The translations under genes were made by a program, and so were the position numbers. From Strongyloides papillosus (lineage: Eukaryota > Nematoda > Chromadorea > Rhabditida > Strongyloididae), in the NCBI GenBank assembly GCA_005656395.1, contig SRSI01000044.1, positions 1 to 64,000 on the forward strand: a stretch of DNA of 64,000 nucleotides. The letters are read 5' to 3'. Below are positions 46,505 through 60,142 of the stretch, one piece after another (position 1 is the stretch's first letter; every line of letters begins with the position of its first letter). The notes under the pieces were generated by a model. That model ran no database searches. It saw nothing but the letters and a program-made list of their open reading frames with translations, and was not told the DNA's origin.

Positions 46505-49283
46505 AGAATCAAGAACACCAAATCCACAAACCTCCATCAATTAACTATTTTTTTGTGGCCCAAATTTTTATAAAAAGTATTAATATACAAATTTTAAAAC
46601 TGGAAGCAAATTTTAATCATTGAAACTAAGAAAAGAAAAAAAAACAGTTTTTTTTGGATGTTTTTTTTATCAGACACAAATTCATATAAACACACACCAA
46701 ATAATTTTTGTACCTTAATTTTATAAAATAAAAAAACGATAGACATATGCTTTTGAATTATTCATTTAAATAACATCCAAGAATTTGTAAAAATCAAAAT
46801 ATATTTAACTGTCAACAAGTTTTTTCCTATTTTAAGATATATATAAATTTTTTTATGTAAACTTTATAATTACTCTTTTTTATGGATTTTTAAAAAAATA
46901 TACTTTAATAAGATTAAATAACATATGACTGTTTTAGATTTCTAAGAAATATTTCGTTTTTTGCTATACTTCTATGTATTTGTATTTTGTTTATATCCAT
47001 TTTTATCGATACAAAATATAAATCATTTAGTATGGTAAACTGAGCTCTATAATTATAATTATTTTTTACCCATCAACTTTAAAGGGATTTATTATTTAAA
47101 AATTAAAACTGTATTGATGATATACTTTAAATTTTCCATTACATATGATCAATTTTAAATAAACTGCAGATAAAATTGGGGAGAAAAATAATTTTTCATA
47201 CTTTGAAGCGATATACTCAGATTGCTATTTACCCTCAGTAAAAAGACCTCTTAATAGAGATAAAAATTTTATATAAAGAGATAGTTTTCTAACCCAACTG
47301 GGATGAGAAAAATATATTATGAAATTATTAAATATGATTATATCATGTCCAAACCAATTACATCCTTTTTGTCTTTTCTCTGCTATGTATATTTTTCTGT
47401 AGTGAGTCGTTGATTCACTTTTGATCATTGTCTTTGATCTCATTTTTATCAAACTTATTTATACTTATTATCATCATTCCAAATATATAAATTAAATAAA
47501 AAATAATCCAATAAAAATATTCTATCTTCGGATAGATTGGTAACGTATGATGAAATATAGATTACTCTTGATAAATTTATAATATCCTCTGGCATAAAAC
47601 TCTACCTCATTCTTTTTATTCTCTATATCCTTCACCACGGACTACCGTCAATCAAAGAATATTTAGAGTTATCAATTGACAGAAACACATATTAGTGCAA
47701 ATGACGAGGAGTGTATTATATTGATAATTTTTGAATCTAAGTTGGTATATTTTTTTCATGAGATATAGACAACTATTTATCACATTAATGAACTATGTGC
47801 CAGATCGAAAAGTTTACATTTTAAAAAAATGGAGTATTTCTAACCAAATTTGATTAACTTTAAATTTCTTTAGTTTAAAGATTACATTCATTTTTAGGCA
47901 ATTAAGTATTGTAAAAAATGAAATATTTGAATGAAGCATTTTATTATTGTAATATTTTTTTGTAGTAAAATGAAATAAGTTTATATTATCGTTACACAAT
48001 CAAGGTACAATTTTTTTGTTTTTTTTGTTGTTGTTCCAATAACTATAGGATTAATATTACAATATAAGCATTTGAATCGAAAAAATTTTTTAAAAGAAAC
48101 AAAGTTAATTATAAATTATGGAAGTGTACATAATATTGTACTAAAACATCAGGCACTCAAACATTTTTACCATTTTTTAATGATTTCTTACAGTTTAACT
48201 TTAGTAACAAAAGCATTCATTGAAATTTCGTTGTAATGTTGTGGTACCATTAATAATAAAAAAACCGGGATAGTAGCACACCTTATTTTTGTTTGGTTTT
48301 CGTGTCTTGTTAATAATTACAAATAATAAAAAAACTTTTCATACATTTCTACCATAAAATAGAATATACATTAATTTAGTTGTAAAAATAAAATAAATCA
48401 TATCTTCACTTGAGTTTATTATGAGAGTGAGAGAGATAGCGAGAAAAGATGTTCAAAATAACAAATTCTTACGACTTATTAGTGGAAGGATAATAATAAA
48501 AAGGTTCATTACTTATTTTCTCATTATTATTCCTTTTTCCTTAAAATCATATGATTATAAAAATTTTATATATATAATTTCTATTTTATTTCTCCTTGTT
48601 AAAATAAAAAATTCCATAGAAATATATATGTTAAATATTTGAATGACACCTGCAGGGATTTTGATAAAGATAATAAATTAACGTTAACTGGTGGTATTTT
48701 ATTATTTTGTCAATTCAAAGTGTTGCCATTATTGAATTTTAAAAATAAAAATTTGTTTTCAAAAAATTGTTAGTGTTTTTGGGACCATGTACCAATTCAT
48801 TGTTAAAATACCCTCATCTATATATGTAGAAGAATGGAATTTACAATGTCACACAACTTCCTTTTTTGATAAGTTAACGTTCTTTAAAATAATAATTAAT
48901 GCTTCAAAAATTATAATTCAAATAATAAATGTTAAATATAAATATAATTGAAAATAAAAAAACACATATGGATAATTGATACTTCGAGCAATTAAAGAAA
49001 GTACATATATATTATGCTACACTTTGTAAAGATTTTTGTAGATATCATTGCTTTGAAATTGTATTTTCTCACCAATGTAGTTATCTATTTTTAGTGATAA
49101 TATAATAATAAACCCATTACTTTTTTGTGGAAGGGTAAAAGGGAATATTTAGTGTACAATAAAAAAAACAATAAGCATATTGACTAACTAATAACTTTGA
49201 ATATAGTAATAAAAAAAATATAAAAATAAAAATGCATAAATCACTTGATTTAAGTATGAATTACAAAGACTTCATCAAAACAC
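46505..49283. other. Convergent intergenic region, about 2.8 kb, no gene seen
   Basis: Between the insulin-like gene and the 3' end of the GW-repeat gene. Only chance-type frames; the one at 47225-47452 (minus) is discussed among rejected items. Confidence 0.55.
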
Positions 49284-52082
49284 TTAAAATGGGTGGTTTG
49301 AATTTCCCGAACAAAATGTATTATTAAATGATGATTGCGACCCTTCATTGTGGATCGATCCATAACCACCCATATTTGTATTCCAAGAAGAAGTACTTGG
49401 TGTATTGTCGGAATTAAGTAATGTAATATTACTATCATTTCCTTGCCATTGATGCATATTTTGCCCCCATATTGGATTTCTATTGAAAGAAGTGGATGGA
49501 GAGGTGGTGTAACATTGATTACCACCCTCTTGAGAACAATCAGAGGTCGACCATGGCATATTTGAAAAATTAACACCATCATTAATTGTTTGTAATGGAT
49601 TACCAGTATTAATAGGATTCATCATACCCATAAAATCAGAGTACGTTGATTGGAGAAGGCTTTGTTGAATTTGTTGTGGTATTTGAATTGGTATTTGTAT
49701 TGGAGCACTTTGCGGATCCGATATAAAAGGAGTTCTTTTTTGCGAAAGCATTTCAACCATAACTTTCATGCTGTCATCATTAAGCAAGGATAGTGAAGTA
49801 GTTGGATATCTATTTATCATATCATTTCTAAATGACCTAATAGAATGTACTAATGGTGAATTGATTTTAAATACTGTAAAGTATGGAAGTTTCACTGGAA
49901 AATATAATATTTCACCCCAATTCTTGATGACAGATCTTATTTGCATATCTGGAACTTCGATATGTTGGATGGCAATCCAAAGTGGACAAACATGTGATCT
50001 TTGGAAGATAGGCCAAAGATTCATTTGGCAGTTTGAATTGAAAATATGGTAAAATTCCATAGACATGTATAATCTTCCTACAAGCATATTCCATATAGTG
50101 GCATTTTCTCGATTCATAAAAATCATCGAAAATATTTGATGGGGATCTCTTATTTTGTTAACTTGAGCATATACAGTAGCAAAGTGAATTCTTTGCATTA
50201 CTTCTGAGTGTTGATTCTCTTTTATTTGACTATCATTTCTTGCTTGAAGAAGATTATTTTGTGGAACTTCTCTTGAAATACGTTGAGAATGCATTTGATT
50301 TGAAGAAATATTTGGGACACATGGAATACCACTAGGTCCTGCAACTAAAATTTCGGAAAATATAATTTTTATTAATTATTTTATCAATAATAATAAATTA
50401 AGAACTTACATTGATTTGCAAATGCGTTGCCCATTTCAATATTATTCATGAAATTGCCAAAACCAGTAAAATTATTGACTGAATTTGGGAATGTATTGTT
50501 AAGATCAAAAGGTGTTTGAGATGCTTCAGATGGAAGAAATTCAAAAAGTTGTTGATTCAAGATTTGCTTGTTGTTGTTATCACTACTCAAACCATTTCCA
50601 CACCTTGGAGAACTAATGGTATCAAAATCACCTCTAGCAGCATTACCATTCTTCCATTGGTAGAGGCGAGATTTTGTGAAGGATGATGGTGAATTATTAG
50701 GTATGTCATTGTTTATATCACTAGGAGATTGATTATTTGAAATTGTTTGTGAAACACGAGAATTACTATCTTTAGTCTCAATTTGAAGTCCTCCTGTTTG
50801 CCCTTGTCCCGTCTAAATATTTTTATATTATTGCAATTTTTTACTTTAAAAAAACTTACATTTCCTGATTTTAAATTAGCATCATTACCAGTATTTAATT
50901 CATTAAACTGAGCTTCAAGAGGAACTTCACAATTGAGTGTATCGATATCTTTCTTACCAAAGACAGGTGGAATATTTGAATGATTTTTTGAGTCATTCTT
51001 CTCATGATGAAATTCATTATTTTCTTTACTCCAATCTTTAGAATTAACTTTATTACTATTATTATTTTTCTCTGATTCCTTTTTGTTCTCTTCCTCAGAG
51101 AATATTGTATATAAATGAGAACCAATGACCCCGTCTTTAGTACCCTTAAAATCAATTTTACTCCAATCTTCAGTACAATATGAATCTATCTCTGCTTGAT
51201 CAAAAAATGGATCACCTGATCCGATAACCCAACGTTTGATATGCTAAAAAAATATATATTTAAATTAATTTTATAAAAAATTATTTAAACATACCAAATG
51301 ATCATCAGGTTTACCCCAAAAATTTGTACCATTATCAGGAGTTTGTTTTTTACACTCCTCAGAATCTGGATTTTGCCAAACCATGTCTGGACTTGGTTCA
51401 GGATTAACTTTATTATTACTACTTGTATTTTTATTCCAATGACCTATCATTGGTTGTTGATTTTTAGCAGGGCTTACCTTTCCGTATTCACCGACACCAG
51501 TATTTTGATTCCAAGTATTTGAAGTACCATCATTTACATGTACACCATCCCATGGAACTTCTTGATTAACTTTTCCAGCATTCCATGATTGTGTTGGATC
51601 ATAAAGAGGTGAATTGACATCGAGTCTTTGCATTTGACTTACTCTATGATTGTAAGGGGTATTGGGATGTCCACTGGCCATATTTTTTTTAACGTGATCA
51701 GCATAAGAACCAACAGGAGGATTTTTCGACCAATTATTATTCAAAGCCATATTCCAGTTATTTTGAGAAGTTAAAGAACCGTTTCTAATATTTGAACCAC
51801 CAGATTGTGTATTTTGGAAATCAGAAGACATTTGTTGACCTTGATCCATATTTTGTTTCATCCATCCAGATCCGTTATATTTGCCATTAGGTTGTAATGG
51901 CAAAGATTCATTTTGAGAACCAGCAACTCCTTGATTCCACGGTGACGATTTTTGATTGAGATTCTATAATAGAAAAAGGAATAATATTAATATAAAAAAC
52001 TAAAAATTCTTACGGAGAAATTTCCGGTATTAAAACCGTTTCCTGTATTTGGTTGATCGGAATTGCTTCCGCTGTTCCACAT
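49284..52082 (-). CDS. Trp/Gly-repeat protein, probable GW182/AIN-type miRISC scaffold
   Basis: Five exons, 52082-52014, 51963-51295, 51243-50860, 50812-50410 and 50344-49284, encode 861 aa with phases closing. The first 230 residues are Asn/Gln/Ser-rich with many isolated Trp next to Gly, Asn or Ser (MWNSGS, SPWNQG, GSGWM, NNWSKN, SWNAG, FWGKP), the pattern that binds Argonaute tandem Trp pockets. More Trp motifs occur near the C-terminus (MPWSTS, PIWGQN, HQWQG). A folded-looking core lies at about 525-695 (RIHFATVYAQVNKI ... LYMSMEFYHIFNSNCQMNLW ... VKLPYFTVF). C. elegans AIN-1/AIN-2 are GW182-related proteins of this size that lack a standard RRM. The match to that family is inferred from composition and layout, not from an alignment. 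Expected role is cytoplasmic microRNA silencing. Confidence 0.75.
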
Positions 52083-53789
52083 TTTTAAAAATAGATAGAA
52101 ATCAAGAGATTAAGAAAAAACTTTATTGCAAAAAGCAAATCTTTCCTAAAAAATAAAATATTATTATTATAATTTTTCAATCATTAAAATATATATAACT
52201 TTAGAAAAACGATTTGTCAAAAAAAACTATATGACTATTTATCATATACCGTTTTTTAAAGTTTATTTAACAAATTTACGATTATCATCCTTCAACAGTT
52301 ACTGAATGTGTATTTGGAAAATCAATTAAATTAAATATTTTTGTTTTGTTTTCTCAGCTGACAGTTACGTGATGTTTTAATAAGAATTAATCTAACAGTA
52401 ATGGTAGTAAAAATAATGTTATAACTGATAATAAAAATTATAAATGAGAACTTGCACTATCTCTTTTTTTAAAAAACCGCTGTTCCAAAAATATTATTCG
52501 GAAAAATAAATATTTTTGAAAGGTGTTCCGCCCACTTTTAATTTTAAATAACTGTTTAATAAACAAAGACAACAAAAACAAATAGTATATTTCTAATAGG
52601 AATAAAATTCTGAACAGAATGACACTAAATATTGTAGAAAATGTTTAAGAACGTTTTTTTATAGTCAATTAATCAACTTATAATTTCTTTATAAATATTT
52701 TTTAAGTAAACTGTCTCATGCGATTAGACAATAAAGTATTTCCTACAAAATAAGATATAAACTATTCAAATTGGTTATGCATAGAATTCAATAAAAATTA
52801 TTTAATATATCGGTTGGGTTGAATCTCTTTAAAAAAAATGTTTACTATCTATTGCTAACATTTTGCATTAAACATCATTTTTTCATATTTTGTCATTAAA
52901 AGTGATCTTATTAAAAATAAAATCAACATTTCAACTTTAAAATGCATATTTTAGCTTTCATGCGGTTAGGGGCATTTTAGTTTTTTATCCAAATTTCGTA
53001 AAGTTTCCTATTTATAAAGTACATTTAAATTCTTATGATCTTAAAATCCAATTCCATAAAAAATATACATAAATATTATGCTTCATTTTTATATAAAAAT
53101 AGATAGGTTATGTTAAATTATTTGTATTATTAATGGTAAAAGGAGGACAAGATCAGTTAGTGATACACACATATATATAATAAGGTCATCTAATAAAAGC
53201 CACTATTGATATTACACTAAAAATGTGGTATGAATAACCAAAATTTGAGGAGGATAAATTTGTAAATGTTATATAATAAATATTTATATCATGTAGAAAA
53301 AAAAACACATTTACTTAAATAGTATAAAATATCAAGAGTGTGTATTTATAATAAATGAATATATTAATATAACTAATGTATTTTTGATTTTTTTCTTTTT
53401 CACATTGCAACACGTTTAAATTTTTGGGAGATTTGTAAATGTTTTCACAAACAGCAGCATATGATAAAGTGAAAGCACTAACATTCGTATTTTATAAGAA
53501 GCTAAGTTAGAGTTAACAGAGATGGAATATATATATATATAAATTTAAAAGTAGGGAACAAATATTAAAAATTTTGTTTTGCGTTAACGCTGACGTTTAA
53601 AGGAGAAGAAAAATAACATTTTTGGTGTAATAAATAGTGAAAGAGTGCGACAAATATCTAGAAATAAATTGTGAGCAAGTGATGTCCCTTTATGATTGCT
53701 TTCCTGATATTTAAAAAAGACAGCGAATTAATTCGCAATATTTTTTTTACAAAAAAAAATTTTAAAAAAATGTAGTTATATGAAATCTG
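52083..53789. other. Intergenic, no gene seen
   Basis: Upstream region of the GW-repeat gene. AT-rich, with an (AT)n tract near 53527-53540. Confidence 0.55.
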
Positions 53790-53892
53790 GCTATCTCTGA
53801 GAATATATGGATTGAGGGGACTGACAAAAAAGGAAATTTAAGATTGGCCCTGTTCAAATGATACATTTATGTTCTGTGAAGCACTGTTGGGT
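53790..53892 (+). ncRNA. U6 snRNA-like sequence, probably a diverged pseudogene
   Basis: A locally GC-enriched stretch with U6 landmarks in order and at nearly the right spacing. A 5' stem-like CTCTGAGAATATATGG resembles U6 TTCCGAGAACATATAC. GATTGGCCCTG resembles GCATGGCCCCTG, 47 bases on against about 44 in U6. Then GTGAAGCACTG resembles GTGAAGCGTTC, exactly 25 bases later as in U6. The essential ACAGAGA box and AGC triad are not recognisable (GACAAAAAAGGAAATTTAAG), and no T-run terminator follows directly. A functional U6 gene is therefore unlikely. Chance similarity is not excluded. Confidence 0.4.
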
Positions 53893-56800
53893 GCAAATAA
53901 ACATAAAAGATGAATGTTTAAATATTTTTTTAAATGTATAATATTATGTATACATTTTAAATATCAAAACAATACTTTTAAAATAACTTTTATAGAGAAA
54001 CAAATATTTTTAAAAATGATAAAAAAAATAATATAATAAGTTTATGAATGCTTGCTATGTTATTGTACTTTTTTTGCTAAAAAAATAACAAAATAATAAA
54101 TTTGGAATAGCAAATGTTTTAATTATAATATTATGATGGTTCTTTAATAGAATAAATTTAAATATGTCATGTTTATGAGAGATAACAAAAAATTTTATTT
54201 ATTAAATAATAAAATTATATTATTTTTTCACAAGAATGTATATGCGTGGATACTTTACAGTAGAAAAGTAGAAAGCAAAAGAATTAGAATTAAAACTTAA
54301 GAAAAGAACTTCAAAAAATCATTATATTGTATTACTTATGGTTATATTAAAATAAGGTGTTATTTGATAAAAATTAATATGCATATATATATTTTATAAA
54401 TATATAACCAAATGAATATGACAATTTTTTACACATCTATTCAATAAATATGATTTATAATCCTATAACAGTCAATTTGGTTAGCAATTGTGAATATCTT
54501 ATAAATAGAAAAAAAAGTATAAATTACTTTTTAGTTTAATTTCACAGACCAAATAAAATAATGATAGTTGTCATTATCATGAAGTGTAAATTAAGTTGTA
54601 GAAGAGATAGCATAAAAAAATATAAAATTAACTACTTAACTAGTAAATTATTGTATATATAATAATTCACTAGTCAAATCATGTGAGATGGATGTCAAAA
54701 AAAATAAACCAATGAGTCAGAGTGTCTTTGTAGCGAGATTGTGTGAAATGTGTGTATGGAGGAGAACTCTGAGAACCAAAATAATTTGATGAATAAGTAG
54801 CTATGCTAAAAAGAAATTAGTTTCTTGTTAATAACTATTTTTTTTATTATACATTGTAAAAATAATTTAAAGAATAATATGTATTATATATAGAGATATT
54901 TCTTTGATAATAAAAGTTAATTGTTAAATGATTAAATGCCTTATAACAAAAACACATATTTTTGTCTTGTTTTTTTTTAATTTTTAATAAATAATAAGAT
55001 GAATATAATAGAAGAAATATTGAAGAAAGATAGTTGACTTATCATGGAATGACGTCATCTAAAATTTCCTATTCTCGTTTAATCTACAGAAATATGCTTG
55101 TATGTTTTTTTGTTGAAACAACATTATGATTATATAAATATATATATATATATGTTTAAACATATATAATTTATAGAGACTAAAAAAACAAACAAATATT
55201 TTTGCTATCAAAAAAATGTTATAAAATTTTAGTAAAGTGTAAAGAAATATCACTTAACTGTTCTAATCTAATATTACATCTTAAAGAATGATTAAAATTT
55301 TAAATATTAGAGTAGTATATCATTACTTTTTTAAAGTATCGAATAAAGAAAAGACAAAAAAAATTCATTTAATTTATAGTTGAAATAAATTTATTATTTT
55401 TGGTTTTTTTTATATCTTCTTCTAACTAGTTATGTTTATTTGAAAATGATATTTATTTTAGTATAAGGACATAATTTAAATACCCAGAGGTTGTGTATCA
55501 CAATGATAAAGGACATTTTCAATAAGTTTTTTTGAATAAAAATAAAAGACTGTCAATGTATTTAATTTTAAAAAAAAATCTTTTTTAAGAGGTAAACATT
55601 GTATATGAATAGATAGTAGTATAGTAAGATTGATTAGTATGAACATTTAAAAAATCAATTAATTTTATTTATAATATCTTGTTTGTGCAAAAAAGTTTCT
55701 ACAAAGATTATTTTTAATATAAATGTGTTGAAGTGTATTAAAAAAAATAAATAAATAGTTAAGTTTTATGGAATTGATCTGTTTAACATAAATTTATAAT
55801 TATATTACAAAGAAATTTAAAATATATAAATTTATATCTATTTAACTGTACATTTTTATAAATACTTAACTCCCTCTGTATAATTTATATATTATTATTT
55901 AAAACCATGAATGTTTTATGTATTGAGAAGATGGTAACTCCCAATTAATAATTTTAAAATATGTAATACTAAAATAAATTTATAGAATGTTTTATAAAAG
56001 GTTTCCAACTATTCTCTATACAACATTCATATAAATATATTTACATTAATATACATAACTACAATTTAAAAAAGAATACTGTTTAAGAATTAAAAAATTA
56101 AGATAGAAAATGGAAAAAGTAATATTAGAGATTATAAATAATTAAAACTTTTTTAAAAAAAAGTAATTTTATTTATCAGTATTAATATATTATTTTAACA
56201 ATAGATAATATATTCATTTATAAAATAAAACTATTATTTTTAATCTATAATATGTGTATAAATAAAAGTTAACTAATTTATCAACTGATAAAATTGACAG
56301 AATATTCCTAAAAATATTATTTTATATTGATATAGAGTATCAACAATAGAGTAATTAAACTTGATTACTCCATAATATAATTCAAAAAATAATAACAAAG
56401 TTATTAATTACAAAAAAGCAACATCAAACTACAATTACTGAAATAGAAAAAACTTTTCGATTTCTTTATTACGATTGATAACATTTAATAGGATGTCAAA
56501 AGAATGAGAAGTACCATCATAAATAAAAGATATCTAATTGAAAATTTAAATTCATCCTATATATGTACATTTATATGCAATATACAATTATTTAATGTCG
56601 TTTTTAATTTCAAAAAATTTCATTACTTCACAAAACAATATTAAAAAAATAACACTTCATAGTAAATTATATAGCATTCCCTTAGAATGTTTAGTAATAA
56701 TTCAGTAATATAAATGAAAAAAGTTAAAGCTATCAGAATAGATGTTATGAATTACCATTAATGAATGAAAATATTGACATTTTCAAAAAAAAATGACTCA

Positions 56801-59800
56801 TACTACCGTTTTGTTAAAAAAAACCGTCAATGATAGGATAAATCAAATAAAATATGGTTTTCTATAAAAATATGTTTTTTTATAAAAAAAATTAGGATAA
56901 TGATAAAAATAAAATTCTTGTTTCAAATTGTACATAAAATTTATGACTACAAATAAATAGATAAAATATGACCCTCTATATATTCATTTTATTTGCTTTC
57001 AATAATGACTGTGGTCGGGTAAGCTTAAAAATATATGAGAAGAAGACATAATATATAGTGAAAACGTGATTAAAGAATTGTTTCTATATCGATGAGAATA
57101 TAATATAAATATATATGATAACACTTAGTCTTTATTGTCTTTAAAAGTTTAAAAATTATATATATCATTTTAAGGTAAAAAAAAATGTGATAAACTCATT
57201 TATAAATATACTTTTAATGAAATTTTAAAATATATTGATACTATCAAATGGGTGAACATAAAAATATTATTAAAAATTTTCTCCATGATAACAAAATACC
57301 CACTGATAGTTATATGTATTAATAAAATAGTAACGATAATTTTAAAACAAATTAATACTAGATAAATACATCATATACACTCTTATATACATAAATATTC
57401 ATTTTAAATTTATTTTAACAAATCAACATTCTTTTTATTTTTTTTACACTAATAATAGGATGAATTTTTCTTTTCATTGAGATAGTTATCATTTTATTAA
57501 CAAAAATTTGTAAATTTTTTTTTATCTGATTACACACATTTTTCATTATAAAAGAATATTAAATGAAACATAAGAAAGCTTTTTTAATAGGCATAAAATA
57601 AAGTTTTGGAATAATTAACATTATAATAATTATGCTCCTCTTATATACCTGTCTACAATAAAAGAAAAGTTATAGGTAAATGCAATATTAAATTAAATTT
57701 GTTTTATAATTAAATATCACTATTTTTAAATTCTTCGCTTTCCAAAATGGTAATTGTAAATAGTGCATGGAAATTTAAAAATTTAAAGTGTATATTAAAA
57801 AAAATAAAAAATTTGTGCTATTTAAAAATAATGAAGATGATATTTATTTTAAACAAATTATTGTACAATTTTTCTCATTACGTATCTTTTATCTCTTTCA
57901 ATTTTTTTAAATTATACATAGAAAATAATATATAGAGAATTTAATGAGAAATAAATATATTACTCTCGTCCATACTCACATTTAAAAACAAAATTTTTTG
58001 TGATAAAAGAATTAATTTTTTTGTTTATAGTTTCCTTCATTTTTTTCAATAAATGTTGTTATTAGAGGATAACCTAAAACATGTTAAAAATTTTTAACAT
58101 TATCATTATATTTTATTTTTAAAAAAATTTCTTTTAATAAGTGAAATACTTCCTGTTTATCTTTCTAGTTTAAAAACATAAAATAATTATTTAGTTATTA
58201 ATAATAACTAATTAAAGATAAAAATAGAGAAAAGATTTTAAATCTAAAAAAAGGGAAAACTTTTTGTTTATCTTATAAAATATATATTTATAAAAAGGAT
58301 TGAATCATAAAACAGGTATCTTGTTGTTTTAAACAAAATACAAACGACATTATTAATATTATTACGTTAAAGAGATGAGAACGCGAATGCGTCGTCGATA
58401 GGAAAGTGAAATACTTAATTACACATAAGCTTTAAATATAGTTATTACGTTATGTAGCAGTTTTTTTTAAATTTTTTTCAAATAAGTATGCTTATATAAC
58501 TATTGATAATATTATATAAGAAAAATATTTGTACGCATATAAATGTAGAGGCTAAAAAAATTTAAAGAAGAGGAAAAGTTAACATGGTATAGTAAATTTT
58601 ATTACTCTCATAATAAAAATATACTCAATATAGAGTGATTAAAATCTTTCCTATTTATTGTATATATATATATTTTGAGTGACCATCAAAATTTTTGCAT
58701 TTTCGATGAGAGGTATATAGATTGTTCTCCTTCATACATCTATATATATGTATAATACATCAATAACAACCACTTTATAATTACCATTTTGATAGGTGAT
58801 CTATTACCTTATGTTTAAAATCTTTATATAATTCACTCTCCCATCTTAACACTTCATTTTTGGAATTGTGTTTTGTTTAGGCTGTGATTACTCAACTGAT
58901 TTATATTTACCAAATAAAACATAACAACATTTTAATAATTCAGGATCAAAAAGAAGTTTTTGTTGCATATTAGTTCTTGGAATCATTTTTCACATTAAAT
59001 TTAAATACATGTAATTTTATGTATATAATTTTATTATTTTATGTATGCACAACTGATAACTGCCAGCGTGTCTATTTGCGTTATTATCATTTGATCATTA
59101 TTGCAATCCCTTATATAGTATAGTGTAACATTCACTATCTCCTTCCAGATGATAAAGTTTTGTTACTTTAAATGTACTTTATATGATAAACATTCTAGAA
59201 TTTTAAATTATTTTTTATTAATTTGCTTTTAAAGTTTTGTTTTTTGCCACTTTATTATTTCTTTTTTTTGTTTCGTAATTTACTGACACTAATAAGATAT
59301 TTAACTTATTATTCTAAAATATTTTCACATTACATTGTTATATAGTAAATTATATGATATACTATACATATATTTTGTAGGAGTGTCAATTATTTATTAT
59401 TTAATTAAATTTTTCACTAAAATAATAAATTATAGTCTTTTTCTATAGAATTCTCTATCATTTTATCAACCTAATTTAAATGATAATATTTTTATATGTA
59501 ATTTGTGTATCTTTAATAATTAAACAAATTACTAATACATTTATTTTAATTTCACATTAAGTTATATTTTAATAAATGTTACATAATTCTTTATAATATT
59601 GAAAATTAAATAATTTTTTATTATTATTAATATCACCTCATTACATTAATTTTATCTCCAATGAAAACTATTATGAATATAAAAATTTTTTATTGATTTC
59701 CTCACTGTGATTGTATTTAAATTATAAAACAGAAATATTTTAAAAACTTTTCATCTTTTAATAGCTTGTTGCTTCTATTATATATACACTTTTTTAGTTC

Positions 59801-60142
59801 CATATCTGTATATTATACATTTCATTTATATCTTTCTGTCATATTACATCTGTCAATTATACATATATATATTTTTTACATAAATATTTAACAAACAAGA
59901 ATATTTAAATTAAAAAAAAAGAAATTTCGATATGACAACATCTTCGTAAATTATATGCTAACTCATAAAATTTTAATAGATATTATTGTTCTCAATATAT
60001 CAACGTCTGTTAATTTATGTTGTTTCAATGATAACCTACAATTTTTAATTTTTTATCGGTGAACTTAATAACATAAAGCTAACATATATCATATACACTT
60101 ATAGGGTTTTTTTCAACATTTTTATTATATATCACCACAGAG
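53893..60142. other. Gene desert, about 6.2 kb
   Basis: Very AT-rich DNA upstream of the ENTH gene. I see simple AT tracts, a perfect 22-bp palindrome around GTTTAAAC (55147-55168) and short chance frames only. No transposon ends, tRNA or coding gene recognised. It may hold distal regulatory DNA or unrecognised ncRNA genes. Confidence 0.5.

Noticed and set aside
47225..47452. 75-codon minus-strand frame with EKRQKGCNWFG, which looks like a processed peptide after a dibasic site
   Set aside because: No signal peptide precedes it, only one Cys is present, and the rest is generic hydrophobic AT-rich translation. Transcript support would be needed.
49250..49582. 110-codon frame overlapping the 3' end of the GW-repeat gene
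   Set aside because: Alternative frame of the last coding exon; the main frame is continuous and spliced correctly.
55147..55168. Perfect 22-bp palindrome centred on GTTTAAAC
   Set aside because: It lies in an (AT)n tract where such palindromes arise easily; no associated feature.
58380..58406. Locally GC-rich patch reading MRTRMRRR
   Set aside because: Only eight codons before a stop and no structure or repeat partner was found.
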